A program made the translations under genes and the position numbers. From Morinoia aosen (Eukaryota; Arthropoda; Malacostraca; Amphipoda; Talitridae): a stretch of 64,000 nt of DNA. Location of the stretch: the NCBI GenBank assembly GCA_030386875.1, contig CM059558.1, positions 12,595,501 to 12,659,500 of the forward strand, written 5' to 3'. Positions 1 through 11,409 of this stretch are shown here, piece after piece. Within the stretch, counting starts at the first letter, position 1; every line of letters starts with the position of its first letter. The notes below the pieces were generated by a model. It did no database searches, was not told the DNA's origin, and worked only from the letters and a program-made list of their open reading frames with translations.

Positions 1-640
1 TGCAATGTGAGCTTTGCCTCTTGTTGAAAGTGTTTGTAGATTACGTATATTCAGAACTAAAAAGTAAAAATGGCAGAAATTCAAAAATATCTTTTCGTGT
101 AAACGTAACAAAATAGAACTGAGTTAACTGCCTCTAAAAAACATGCTTTAAATCCCAAAAAAAATTATGATATTTTTATACAAATGCTTGATGATAATAT
201 AAGGAAATGATGAGCTACGTAACGTGACAAGTTGATGGGTAACAAAAAATACCGCATTTGTCGTGCAAATGCAAGTCGCTAGATCAACAGAAATGAAGAC
301 AGCACTCAGTAAATTCAGAATTTCTGCAAGCAAATCTAATTCCATGAAAGCTCAATAGAGTTAAAACTCAGTTTAAAAGCCATTGAAACAAAAAAAATAG
401 TTACTGACGCTAGTTGGTCTCTTTAAAGCGATGCACATGACTAGCTCTCTCAAGGAAAATCACAATCCGGCTAATGCCTCTTCAGGAGCACATCGGAAGC
501 TGAAGAAAGGTGATCAGGCAGCGCCGATTAGTTGAATTATCTAAGCCTAATTTTTGCTCACATTTGCTCTGGGGCTGGAATTCGCAGCTTTGATCCCGAT
601 GGACTGGTAATTGCACTTCAAGATTGAGAAATGGGCTAAA
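1..640. other. AT-rich non-coding stretch, nothing recognised
   Basis: AT-rich sequence with no exon-like GC-rich patch, no RNA gene and no repeat that I recognise. It probably belongs to the upstream intron or flank of the + strand Ig gene, but that is inference. Confidence 0.5.
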
Positions 641-641
641 G

Positions 642-815
642 TGGAACAATTAATAATATTTGCGGAACAATTAAGAATATTTGCGGAACAATTAAGAATA
701 TTTGCGGAACAATTAATATTTGCAAAACAATTAGGAATATTTTCGGAACAATTCAGAATATTTGAAAAATCAAGAATATTTACGGAACAATTAAGAATAT
801 TTCTCGAATCACGAC
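642..815. repeat. 21-bp minisatellite, about 8 copies
   Basis: Copies of gaacaattaagaatatttgc(g), increasingly degenerate to the right. The short + frame across it is only the translation of the repeat. Confidence 0.85.
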
Positions 816-835
816 TATTCCAATCACTCCGGTAA

Positions 836-1717
836 CGGAATTTGTTGATGACGTTGCTGCTCTTTTTTTATTTTTTTTTAATAATTATTTATTGTTTTTT
901 ATGTTTTTTTTTTAATTTTTTTTTCGTTTATAATCGTTTGCAGTCTGATCAGGGGATTAGATTCCTCGAATTCGAGTCTCAGGGACTTCATTTGACGCGA
1001 AGAGGAACTACAAAATCGTATCGATGTTTTATGGAATCACGAGTTATACTTGAAAGTGTGGGTCTTGTAGTTGTAAATGTAAGTCTTCTTTATATTCAAG
1101 AGGACTGATTCTACATTCATATATATCTATATATGAATATAAAACCATAAATCACCTATATATTCATGAAGATTATGATATGAGGATTATAATTCATGAT
1201 CATAACATATATATATATATATACATATATAGATGTATATATATGTATTCATGAGAATTCACACTTCACGAAAATAAAAAGCGGCAGGAAAAGTAAAAGA
1301 AATCTGAGAATAAGTTCTGTGGTAAAAAAGCAAGAAACTCCCATTAAAAATCACGCTCAACTCCATTGCTTTTTAAAATTCGTGGAAATTGAACGAAACG
1401 ATTTGTTTTATTAGTCATTAGGGTTACCGAGTTAACGGTGCATTTATTACTTAATTGAATTTCCGTTGTTTAAGTTCCAACGCTTAGAACATTAATTCAT
1501 CAGAATATTGTATACTTATATTACAGCCTATACAACCACCGTCACCCTCAGGCATCAGGTTGTCACTCACTTCAGGCTTAAGTACGGAACAGCCTCTCTG
1601 CTGTGAACTTCAAAAGACCCATTAAGGTTCAAATTCGATTAGAGATAAAATACTTGAGTATTTCCTCTGAATGTGCCATATATGGCACGTGAGGCTGTTA
1701 AGGACCCACAGATATTT
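836..1717. other. AT-rich spacer with T runs and (AT)n
   Basis: Contains a long T-rich tract at about 862-930 and TA-rich microsatellite at about 1120-1240. Short open frames here have no recognisable domain. Confidence 0.5.
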
Positions 1718-2920
1718 CTTAACCTAGTTTCCTCAGAGATATCACAATCTACTGCAACACTAACCTAGTTTCCTCAGAGATATCACAATCTACTGCAACA
1801 CTAACCTAGTTTCCTCAGAGATATCACAATCTACTGCAACACTAACCTAGTTTCCTCAGAGATATCACTAACTACTGCAACACTAACCTAGTTTCCTCAG
1901 AGATATCACTAACTACTCACAAACTACTGCAACACTAACCTAGTTTCCTCAGAGATATCACTAACTACTCACAAACTACTGCAACACTAACCTAGTTTCC
2001 TCAGAGATATCACTAACTACTCACAAACTACTGCAACACTAACCTAGTTTCCTCAGAGATATCACTAACTACTCACAAACTACTGCAACACTAACCTAGT
2101 TTCCTCAGAGATATCACTAACTACTCACAAACTACTGCAACACTAACCTAGTTTCCTCAGAGATATCACTAACTACTCACAAACTACTGCAACACTAACC
2201 TAGTTTCCTCAGAGATATCACTAACTACTCACAAACTACTGCAACACTAACCTAGTTTCCTCAGAGATATCACTAACTACTCACAAACTACTGCAACACT
2301 AACCTAGTTTCCTCAGAGATATCACTAACTACTCACAAACTACTGCAACACTAACCTAGTTTCCTCAGAGATATCACTAACTACTCACAAACTACTGCAA
2401 CACTAACCTAGTTTCCTCAGAGATATCACTAACTACTCACAAACTACTGCAACACTAACCTAGTTTCCTCAGAGATATCACTAACTACTCACAAACTACT
2501 GCAACACTAACCTAGTTTCCTCAGAGATATCACTAACTACTCACAAACTACTGCAACACTAACCTAGTTTCCTCAGAGATATCACTAACTACTCACAAAC
2601 TACTGCAACACTAACCTAGTTTCCTCAGAGATATCACTAACTACTCACAAACTACTGCAACACTAACCTAGTTTCCTCAGAGATATCACTAACTACTCAC
2701 AAACTACTGCAACACTAACCTAGTTTCCTCAGAGATATCACTAACTACTCACAAACTACTGCAACACTAACCTAGTTTCCTCAGAGATATCACTAACTAC
2801 TCACAAACTACTGCAACACTAACCTAGTTTCCTCAGAGATATCACTAACTACTCACAAACTACTGCAACACTAACCTAGTTTCCTCAGAGATATCACTAA
2901 CTACTCACAAACTACTGCTA
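1718..2920. repeat. 52-bp minisatellite, about 23 copies
   Basis: Unit begins aacctagtttcctcagagat and ends actactgcaacact. The first copies (1718-1900) lack the insert ctaactactcac and are shorter (about 42 bp); the later copies are 52 bp and nearly identical, which suggests recent amplification of the longer variant. Confidence 0.95.
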
Positions 2921-3440
2921 CAAAGCGAGTATAGAAATTCGCTTTGATGCCTCACATCCCTTCTCAGGCACATAAATAGTCACACAATATCCAAGAGCTT
3001 CTCTCAGTGACAACGCACAGCGTTTCGAGATCGAACTTTCGGAAAGACCCCATAAGAGAACTAGAGCATTTGCTGGGCGTCATCAGTTCGCGTCTGCCAC
3101 ACAGGCCCAGAATTGTGAGGACTAAGCCGATCTGAACAGATGACGCGCCTTTGCTAAAGGGGAATAATCTCCAGATCTGATGAAGATCACCATCAAAAGA
3201 AGACGATGCTTTTTTCATTTCTGCCGGTAGATGCCGAGGCTTCGCCCTGCATCGGAAGACTGAAGAAATTTCTCCTATTGTTCCGCGAAAAAAGGAAGCC
3301 ATTTTTCTCGACTCTGCTCAAGCCAACGGCATCAGAATTTCAAACCCAGATGCTACTTTTCTTTTCAAAGCTAGGCAGTCGTGAACAGCAACATAAGGTT
3401 GGTAGTATTTTTTAGACATTTCACAGGCCGCGTGAGAAGT
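2921..3440. other. Unique sequence, nothing recognised
   Basis: Moderate GC content with overlapping short open frames on both strands (about 2964-3415), but without a domain, codon pattern or splice context I can identify. Confidence 0.4.
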
Positions 3441-3655
3441 AGCAATTAAAATTTTTTCAAATAATAACAGATGAAATTGTATTAAAAAATAGCAGATGAA
3501 AATAGATTAAAAATCAACAGTGGAAATTTTATCGAAAAATAGCAGTTAAAATTGTATTAAAAATTAACAGTTGAAACTGTTTTAAAAATAGCAGTTGAAA
3601 TTATATTAAAAATTAGCAGCTGAAATTGTATTAAAAAATAGCTGTTGAAATTGCT
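3440..3655. repeat. Degenerate tandem repeat of about 25 bp
   Basis: Repeated aaaatagcagttgaaattgt with variable spacing, about 8 copies. Confidence 0.8.
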
Positions 3656-4385
3656 ATAACATTACTATTGCTACTGAATGACAGTATTCGTCATTTTCGG
3701 CCCATGGCTATTCTTCGTGCTTTACCCATTGCTAAAGAATCATGAGTATTCATGTCATTTTCTGGCTTCATCTAGACGTAAACACGCCAAAACTTCGAAG
3801 CTCACCTGGTTCAAGAATATTGCGCCCTTCCATTGATCTATCGACCAATCTGACGTCCGTATCAGTCCAGCCTTCTGCGGTCGTGTGCATAAGAAAGCAA
3901 AGATTTTCTTATGCCTGTTCCTCTCTGACGTTTGACTTTATAAAGTTCGCTGTGGATATTTTTTTCAGAAAGGAAGTTCTTTGAAGTGATAATTTGGTCT
4001 TGAAACCATGTTCAAGTCAGGTTTTGAATACTTTACTTTCAATTAATTTAAGGTTTTTTATTTTCTCTCCTTGTTTTGTGCTTTATTTCCATACCACCTT
4101 TTCGCGAGAAATGTTAAATGAGTTTTGAATACGCGAAATTTTCTCCAAGTAAGCACAAGTAATTTTTAATTCGCGTGTTCGTGCTGTCACTCATGTTGCG
4201 AGCTAATTTACGACTAAGAAAATTATTGTAACGCATTTAACATTTCTTCCCATATAAGGTAAAAAATTATGCGTCCCTGGTTTTTTGAGAAAATTTAATG
4301 GTAAAAACTGCTATCCTTAAACTAGCAGTTGTGACACTTGCTGACGGTGAAATAGGGAGGTCTGCTGTTGGTAGGCCAGTGATTG
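3656..4385. other. AT-rich spacer
   Basis: No exon, RNA gene or repeat seen. The open frame at 3742-3984 has no recognisable similarity. Confidence 0.4.
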
Positions 4386-4600
4386 CTATGCTTGTAGATT
4401 GTCCGACCTACTGTTGTTATAGCAGCTGATGCAAGACCTGCGGTTGTGAGGGAAGTGTGTGATTTCTGTTAATATTTCCGTTGATGTAAGACCTGCAGTT
4501 GTGAGGAAAAGAGTATATAATTTCTGTTGATATTTCTGTTGATGTAAGATCTGCGATTGTGAGGGAAGTGTGTGATTTCTGTTGATTGACCAGGACACGT
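4386..4600. repeat. Degenerate tandem repeat of about 60 bp, 3-4 copies
   Basis: Units share gatgtaagacctgcagttgt followed by gtgtgtgatttctgtt. Confidence 0.75.
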
Positions 4601-4879
4601 AAGTGAGAAATGTATAAGAGAGGGATTAATTTTGAGACCTGTTGTTGTTTGACCATCTGTTACGACCTACAGAAATGATTTAAGAATTATGTAGTTGTGA
4701 GACTTGTCAATGCAAAATTCGAGTTTCAAAACTTATAATACCATGGGACGTCAAAATTAAAGATTTGAGGCGAGCGGTTATGTGACCTTTAGTCGTACGA
4801 CTGGTCAATGTGAGACGGGTGTTTGCAAGGTTGTAAGTCAAAAACTGTTTTAAGGCATACAACTGTAAGACCAACTGTT

Positions 4880-5055
4880 GTGAGTCATACAACTTTTGTA
4901 AGTCATGTTGACTTACAACTTGCGTTGACTTACAACACGTTTTGTTGAGTCATGTTTTTGTTGAGTCATGTTGACTTACAACACGTGTTGTAAAAAAACA
5001 TTTGTTGTACTCACAACATGTGTTGTAAGTCATACAACTGTTGTAAGTCAGGTAA
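4880..5055. repeat. Cluster of inverted short repeats (gttgtaagtca / tgacttacaac)
   Basis: ttgtaagtcatgttgactta and its inverse recur about six times, so neighbouring copies can pair with each other. The block ends at a unique stretch with minor open frames (5056-5270). Confidence 0.75.
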
Positions 5056-5269
5056 GACCTCTTGTTTCAGTTGCAATCCCAGCAGCTTTAGGGTCGCAAC
5101 TCGGAGACTTTCAGAAGCAAGGACCGCGTTAGCTCTCATTCCGACACCGCACCCATGCTGCATAAGGCAGCTTATCTGCTCAGTAAAGTACTGAGGTGCT
5201 CTCGTCTCGGTCTCTGCGTGGTGACACGCGTCTGAGTGGAAGTGTTGGTGGTTCTTGCGCATGTATCTC

Positions 5270-5535
5270 CTGTGAGAGTGGCTTAGCCTTCCTTGATACT
5301 CTCAGTCAAATGAAAGTGTTGGTGCTTAGTCTTCCTTGAGACACTTAGTAAAATGAAAGTCTTCCTTGACACACTCAGTCAAATGAAAGTTTTAGTGTTT
5401 TTGGACACACTTAGTCAAATGTAAGTCTAAGTCTGCCTTGACAAACTCAGTCAAATGAAAGTATTTGACTTGTACTTAATCTTTTTTACACGCATTGTCA
5501 AATGAAAGTCTTAGGGCTTAGTCTTTTTTGCTGCA
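5270..5535. repeat. Degenerate tandem repeat of about 45-60 bp
   Basis: About six copies of tagtcttccttgacacactc plus agtcaaatgaaagt, strongly diverged. Confidence 0.75.
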
Positions 5536-5734
5536 GTGCAGTGGAAGTCTTTTTAGAAGGACGTGATCCGCATGAGTCAGCACAAACTCAGACGAGCGAA
5601 TAATTCTCTTCCTACGTAGAGACGATAATTTGGTCTTCATTTATTTGATGTGAAAATTCCCTGAATTTTCCTAAAGTCATTTACATCCCCGGCTATTTTG
5701 TGTTTTTTGAGCGCACAACAGAAGTGATACTAAT

Positions 5735-6145
5735 TAGGATTCCCTGTATTAATTAATGTACTAATTAATGTTCCCTGTGCTAATTAATGTACTAATTAAT
5801 GTTCCCTGTACTAGTTTATGTACCAATTAAAGTACTAATTAATGTTCCCTGTACTAATTAATGTTCCCTGTACTAATTAATGTTCCCTGTACTAAATAAT
5901 GTTCCCTGTACTAATTAATGTACTAATTAATGTTACCTGTACTAGTTTATGTACCAATTAAAGTACTAATTAATGTTCCCTGTGCTAATTATTGTAATAA
6001 TTAATGTTTCCTGTACTAGTTTATGTACCAATTAAAGTACTAATTAATGTTCCCTGTACTAATTAATGTACTAATTAATGTTCCCTGTACTAGTTTATGT
6101 ACCAATTAAAGTACTAATTAATGTTCCCTGTACTAATTAATGCTA
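5735..6145. repeat. Composite minisatellite of gttccctgtactaattaat
   Basis: Alternation of gttccctgtactaattaat, gtactaattaa and gtttatgtaccaattaaa modules, giving a higher-order unit of roughly 90 bp that repeats about four times. Confidence 0.85.
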
Positions 6146-7688
6146 TCTCATAACTCGGGTGAGTAACAGCTTACGAAAAACAACATTACCCAGAAACGAA
6201 CGAAAAAAAGCAATAGAAGATCATAAAAATAATATTTTTGATACCAGCAGTTCGAAGCCTAACCTAAGAGACGACAACTTGGTCTCCATCCGTGTTTTCA
6301 TCCTCCCTATCAGAAACGATTCTTTTTCGCGGAAGATAAATTCGATCGAAACAGCATCAAAACAACTCGAAAAAAAGCACTAGAGAGTCTAGAAAATATG
6401 GGCTTCGAAAGGTAAAGCTCCAGATAATTGCAATAAAATTGCCTCGAACTCTTTTATGCCGTTTTTGCTTCTGAGGGAAACAGTCGCAAGTCCTAACAAA
6501 TCAGTCTGGGGTTTTCAGCTCGCTGATTATACGCTTATTGTACTCAAAATAACGAGATCAAATCCGTTCTTATGGCGTTTGTAACGGGATTAATTTGATG
6601 TAAACATGGGTTTATTATCATTTGTTCACTAATTTATTAGATATTAGATGACATTAGTTGGGGAAATCAGCTCACTGTCTACAATATACACTACTGTCTA
6701 TACTGTAGTATTAAGTATTAGTCGATCTAATACTCATCTAATATTAATATTTGTCGATCGAACTCGTGTGCTATGATATCTCACAGAAGACCATTCAATA
6801 AATATTAAAATGTAGTACATACTTTAGTATACACTACAGTGTACACTGCACTAGTATACTGTTTTCATTATAGTATTTACTATCCATATACTGTGTTCAT
6901 TTGAAGTATAAAGTAGTATATACCGTAATATTGAGTATTACTTGATCAAAATACAGTAGTGTCCTAGGATATTTTAGATCTATCATCAGATATTAAAATG
7001 TATTTCGCGGGAAATAATACAACAGTTTACCCGAACCAAAAAACCGTCAATAATACAGTCTAACAGCCATGAAAAAAACGTCTACATCCCGACGATATAA
7101 GAAAATACCCAAGAGACGAAATTGGTGCGTGAAAACGTAAATAGGAGAATTCATTATACTTCCTATTAGAAACAGTGGTGAGACATTTCAATGGGAAATT
7201 TCAGAGTCGCTTCTATTTCACTCTTCGTGAAGTAGAAGTAGCATCAATGATTTGTTATTCACAAAGTTAGAAGAGGGTAGCTTTAAAACTTTACTTTGAA
7301 TTGACTAATGCAACCATTTTCAGTTCCCTGATTTCGTTTGAATTGCTCTTAAACAGAATAAATAAAATAAATTTCAAGCTGCGTACTTCGTTTACATATG
7401 ACGATTTTCTGGCTCTATTTTGGGTAAAAAATTCTGGTTTGGGTGTTAAAACGTTACTGAAATTTTTTTTACGGATACCATTAGGAAACGAAAATTCAGC
7501 GCTGCGTTCTAATTCTTATGAGAATCTTTGATTTTTACATGATTCCCTCAACGAACTCTTCATGCTATCAAGAAAATGAAGAGTGTATAAACTCAGTACC
7601 TGAAACTCACCTTTCTCAAAGATATTACCTAAATTTTGCTATCCTTCAGACGTAAGGTAAAGATCGAATGAAAACATTAACTTCAAAT
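6146..7688. other. AT-rich spacer, nothing recognised
   Basis: Includes a stretch (about 6660-6970) rich in repeated tactgtagtatt-like words but without a clean period. Short open frames have no recognisable product. Confidence 0.4.
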
Positions 7689-7689
7689 T

Positions 7690-7797
7690 CCCAGTCTAAC
7701 TTTTTCGCCGGGGCATGCATGTTTTTCGCCACCCAAGCGATTTAATTACTTGGGCGGCGAAAAACATGCATGGAGGCGGCCGAAAAGTTAGACTGGG
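7690..7797. mobile_element. Snap-back palindromic MITE, copy 1
   Basis: A 108-bp near-perfect inverted repeat. Ends are cccagtctaacttttt and its inverse; each arm holds gcatgcatgtttttcgcc, and the centre is caagcgatttaattacttgg. Related copies lie at 18139-18244 and 31949-32054. Transcribed, it would fold into one long hairpin. The superfamily is unknown; the flanks caaatt / ttgaatt could be a worn target duplication. Confidence 0.85.
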
Positions 7798-8039
7798 TTG
7801 AATTACTGAAGTGTCCCATTGATTTAACTTTAGCAAACTAATGAGAAATTAGGTGACGTTCTATTTTGCAATTGTCTCAACCCGTATTCACTAAAGAATA
7901 TCACAGCCACTAACTAAGCCAGTGCTAGCTCGCCCAAAACTTTACAATTTAGTTCATTTTACAATGAAGGCCACGTAAGGCCGCATTTCGCTCGCTTGAA
8001 TATGAATATGAACTTTGATAAATACTATACTCAGTAGTC

Positions 8040-8845
8040 AGTTGAATTGGCAAGAACGTTAACTCATAAATCTTCGTTCACTCTCGCGTAGTTATTTGAA
8101 TTGGCAAGAATGTTATTTCATAAATCTTCGTTCACTCTCGCGTAGTTATTTGAATTGGCAAGAATGTTATTTCATAAATCTTCGTTCACTCTCGCGTAGT
8201 TATTTGAATTGGCAAGAACGTTAACTCATAAATCTTCGTTCACTCTAGCGTAGTTATTTGAATTGGCAAGAACGTTAACTCATATATCTTCGTTCACTCT
8301 CGCGTAGTTATTTGAATTGGCAAGAACGTTAACTCATAAATCTTCGTTTACTCTCGCGTAGTTATTTGAATTGGCAAGAACGTTAACTCATAAATCTTCG
8401 TTCACTCTCGCGTAGTTATTTGAATTGGCAAGAACGTTAACTCATAAATCTTCGTTCACTCTCGCGTAGTTATTTGAATTGGCATGAACGTTAACTCATA
8501 AATCTTCGTTCACTCTCACGTAGTTATTTGAATTGGCAAGAACGTTAACTCATAAATCTTCGTTCACTCTCGCGTAGTTATTTGAATTGGCAAGAACGTT
8601 AACTCATAAATCTTCGTTCACTCTCGCGTAGTTATTTGAATTGGCAAGAACGTTAACTCATAAATCTTCGTTCACTCTCGAGTAGTTATTTGAATTGGCA
8701 AGAACGTTAACTCATAAATCTTCGTTCACTCTCGCGTAGTTATTTGAATTGGCACGAACGTTAACTCATAAATCTTCGTTCACTCTCGCGTAGTTATTTG
8801 AATTGGCAAGAACGTTAACTCATAAATCTTCGTTCAATCTCGCCG
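8040..8845. repeat. 54-bp minisatellite, about 15 copies
   Basis: Unit starts agttatttgaattggcaaga and contains cttcgttcactctcgcgt; copies differ by single bases such as acgttaactc versus atgttatttc. Confidence 0.95.
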
Positions 8846-10120
8846 CAAAGAAAGGTTTTTATGAGAGTTTTCTTTGAGTAATTCCGAGCATATATTACAC
8901 TTTCAGATTAGGCGCTGTTTTATTTTTCTCTGAAAATTCGGAATGAAACTTCGATTTTTACAGGTGTTAGATTATTGAGGAATTAATACGGAATAAATGT
9001 TCGATTTTTTACAGTATTTCAGAATAACCGAGCGATTAATGAATGTTCGATTTTTTACAGTTTTTTTAATACCCGAGGGACTATTGCCCGAGGGACTTAA
9101 TTAGTAAAAAACCCAAAATTTAATATTCGTATCACATGATTTAATTCTAGCTCCTTCGAATGCCTTCAAAAGACGCCAAAACGCCAGCTCTGTTTGCGTC
9201 GCAAGATTGAGCTTGTGAATTTTTTCCTACAAAATTTCAATTCTACTTACTTTTTTTTAATTGGAGGAAGTTTTTCTACAGTTGGCTAACGCATGTTGGG
9301 AGCAGAATGCCTTAACGGGTAATTGCCGCCTCTGTTGCATGTTATGAAATACTAGTGTACGCGACCCGTCAAAAATGACGGGATTCCATATTTTCTTTTG
9401 AAAAATCTTTCAGATGTCGATGACAAACAAATAAAGACATCCTAGTAGTACCCGCCAGTAAAATATTCTTGTACTTCTGCACTGGTGACACTCGTATCAC
9501 AGATACGGTCATTGAGCGTCCTGGCGAGCGTGAAAGAAAGACTCACTTTGGAATTAATTTTTTCAACGATGATTACAATATCAAGCGAAACGGAGAGAAC
9601 TATAGAGGTTTCTAGGCGAGCGAAAAGCCTCGCAGCAGCGTTTTTCTTTCGTTCTTTCAGCAGCAAATTTGAACGCATCATCGACAGCAGAAAACATAGG
9701 GTTCCAGTTTTTAACTTCTTAACACCTTGACTGCTACGTCAGCCATGTTTGGTCACGGAGGGAGCTTTCATAATACTGCTGGCCAGCCAATAGATACAAG
9801 CTAAATTAAAAAATACTTTATCGAAACTAAATGAAAACATAGTTAGGTTAATGCTTTTTTCACAATTGCTTACTGCAATTGACTTTAAATTTGAATTGAA
9901 TAATATACATCAGTTTCACATGCCGCAGTCAAAGTGTTAAACTCTGATAAGATCATTTCCTCTAGCTCTGAAGCAACAAAAACTTTACATCACAAGGCAG
10001 AAATCGAACAAAACAGCGTGGAATCAATATAAAAAGTCCCTAAAAATGAAACACCAGGACACAAGTTTTTGTAAACATACAGCACAGCTGACAAAATACA
10101 GCAAACTTCCGTACCATGCA
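8846..10120. other. Unique AT-rich spacer
   Basis: No exon or RNA gene recognised. Overlapping open frames on opposite strands at 9442-9730 show no domain. Confidence 0.4.
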
Positions 10121-10124
10121 CATG

Positions 10125-10490
10125 TTGTGGGATGTTGGAGAATATGTGCCTCCATTTATATATTGTTATTATACTGCAGTACGCTGCAGAATATGAACCT
10201 CCATTTATATATTGTTATTATACAGTAGTACGTCACAGAATATGTACCTCCATTTATATATTTTTGTTATACTGTAATGAGTTGCAGAATATGTACCTCC
10301 ATTTATATATTGTTATTATACTGCAGTACGTCGCAGAATGTGTAACTCCATTTACATAATGTTATTATACTGCAGTACGTCGCAGAATGTGTAACTCCAT
10401 TTACATAATGTTATTATACTGCAGTACGTCGCAGAATGTGTAACTCCATTTACATAATGTTATTATACTGCAGTACGCTGCAGAATATGT
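10125..10490. repeat. 48-49-bp minisatellite, about 7 copies
   Basis: Unit contains gcagaatatgtacctccatt and ttattatactgcagtacg; the later copies carry gtgtaactccatttacataa. Confidence 0.9.
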
Positions 10491-10789
10491 ATCCCAGTGT
10501 AACTTGTGCCGTACTTGCAGAACTCTAGAGGCTGTGTATGAATAAGGCCTGATTGCCCCTAAATGCGCCAAGTTTTGAGAACTTGGTGGTGAGCAGCTCG
10601 TTACCCGCGGGTTTGCGTGGTGTGACCACTCTGTGTAGTGGCTGTGAAGCGGTGGCAACCAAGGAAGTTGGTTCCATTAAACCTCCTTGGTGGCAACTGT
10701 TGGCTCAGGGAACGCAAGCGGGCTGGGGCAGAGTCGTTTGGTTAAAGCGGCTCATAGACGATCAATTTTATTAGCAATATAATTGTCAA

Positions 10790-10980
10790 TTATGAAGGTT
10801 GACAATAATGTTATTATAATATTGACTATAATGTTGACAATACTGTGAATAATGTGAATACTGACAACAATGTGAATAATGCGAATATTGACAACAATGT
10901 GAATAATGTGAATATTGACAATAATGTGAATAATGTGAATATTGACAATAATGTTATAATTGTCAATAATGAATATTGAC
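10790..10980. repeat. Minisatellite of gacaataatgtgaataatgtgaatatt type
   Basis: Degenerate units of attgacaataatgtgaataa and related words, lying between two inverted copies of the ataGACGATCAATT motif. Confidence 0.85.
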
Positions 10981-11019
10981 AATTTAATTGATCGTCTGTG
11001 GGCTTGATTGACGACCGTT

Positions 11020-11409
11020 AAATTTAAACAATTTTAAACAATTTAAACAATTTATTTACCACAGGAGATACAGAGGTAGAATGTTTCTTAAGTCTAGTAC
11101 AATGGACAAGTTTGAATATAGCTACCTGTGGGCCCGAATAAGTTCAGCGACTTCTAGGGCATCCTACCATCACGCTATTCTAGGGTGTACAAAAGTTTAA
11201 CCTAGTTCACTTAACCTAGTTTCGCATTAGACTGATCATTGAGATAATTAACTCGATATTTTACAAGTCGGCTATATTTAACAGTATGTTCGATAAAACG
11301 ATTCAAGAGCAGAGAGAAGATTGGTTATGGTACACAAGGCAAGTTACATTATGACATTATCATTAGTTACATGTAGGAGGCAAGATTTCGACACGGTGAT
11401 CTTACACTA
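11020..11409 (-). other. LINE 3' untranslated region and tail
   Basis: Read on the - strand, this follows the stop of the reverse transcriptase ORF, contains a ggtaaataaattg polyadenylation-like motif near 11055 and ends in a ttgtttaaa-type simple repeat instead of poly(A). Diverged copies of this 3' region occur at 28037-28212, 33998-34061, 52074-52470 and 52895-53008, which fixes it as part of the mobile unit. Confidence 0.85.

Noticed and set aside
1718-2920. Telomeric TTAGG/CCTAA-type repeat
   Set aside because: aacctag occurs once per 52-bp unit only; the period is not telomeric.
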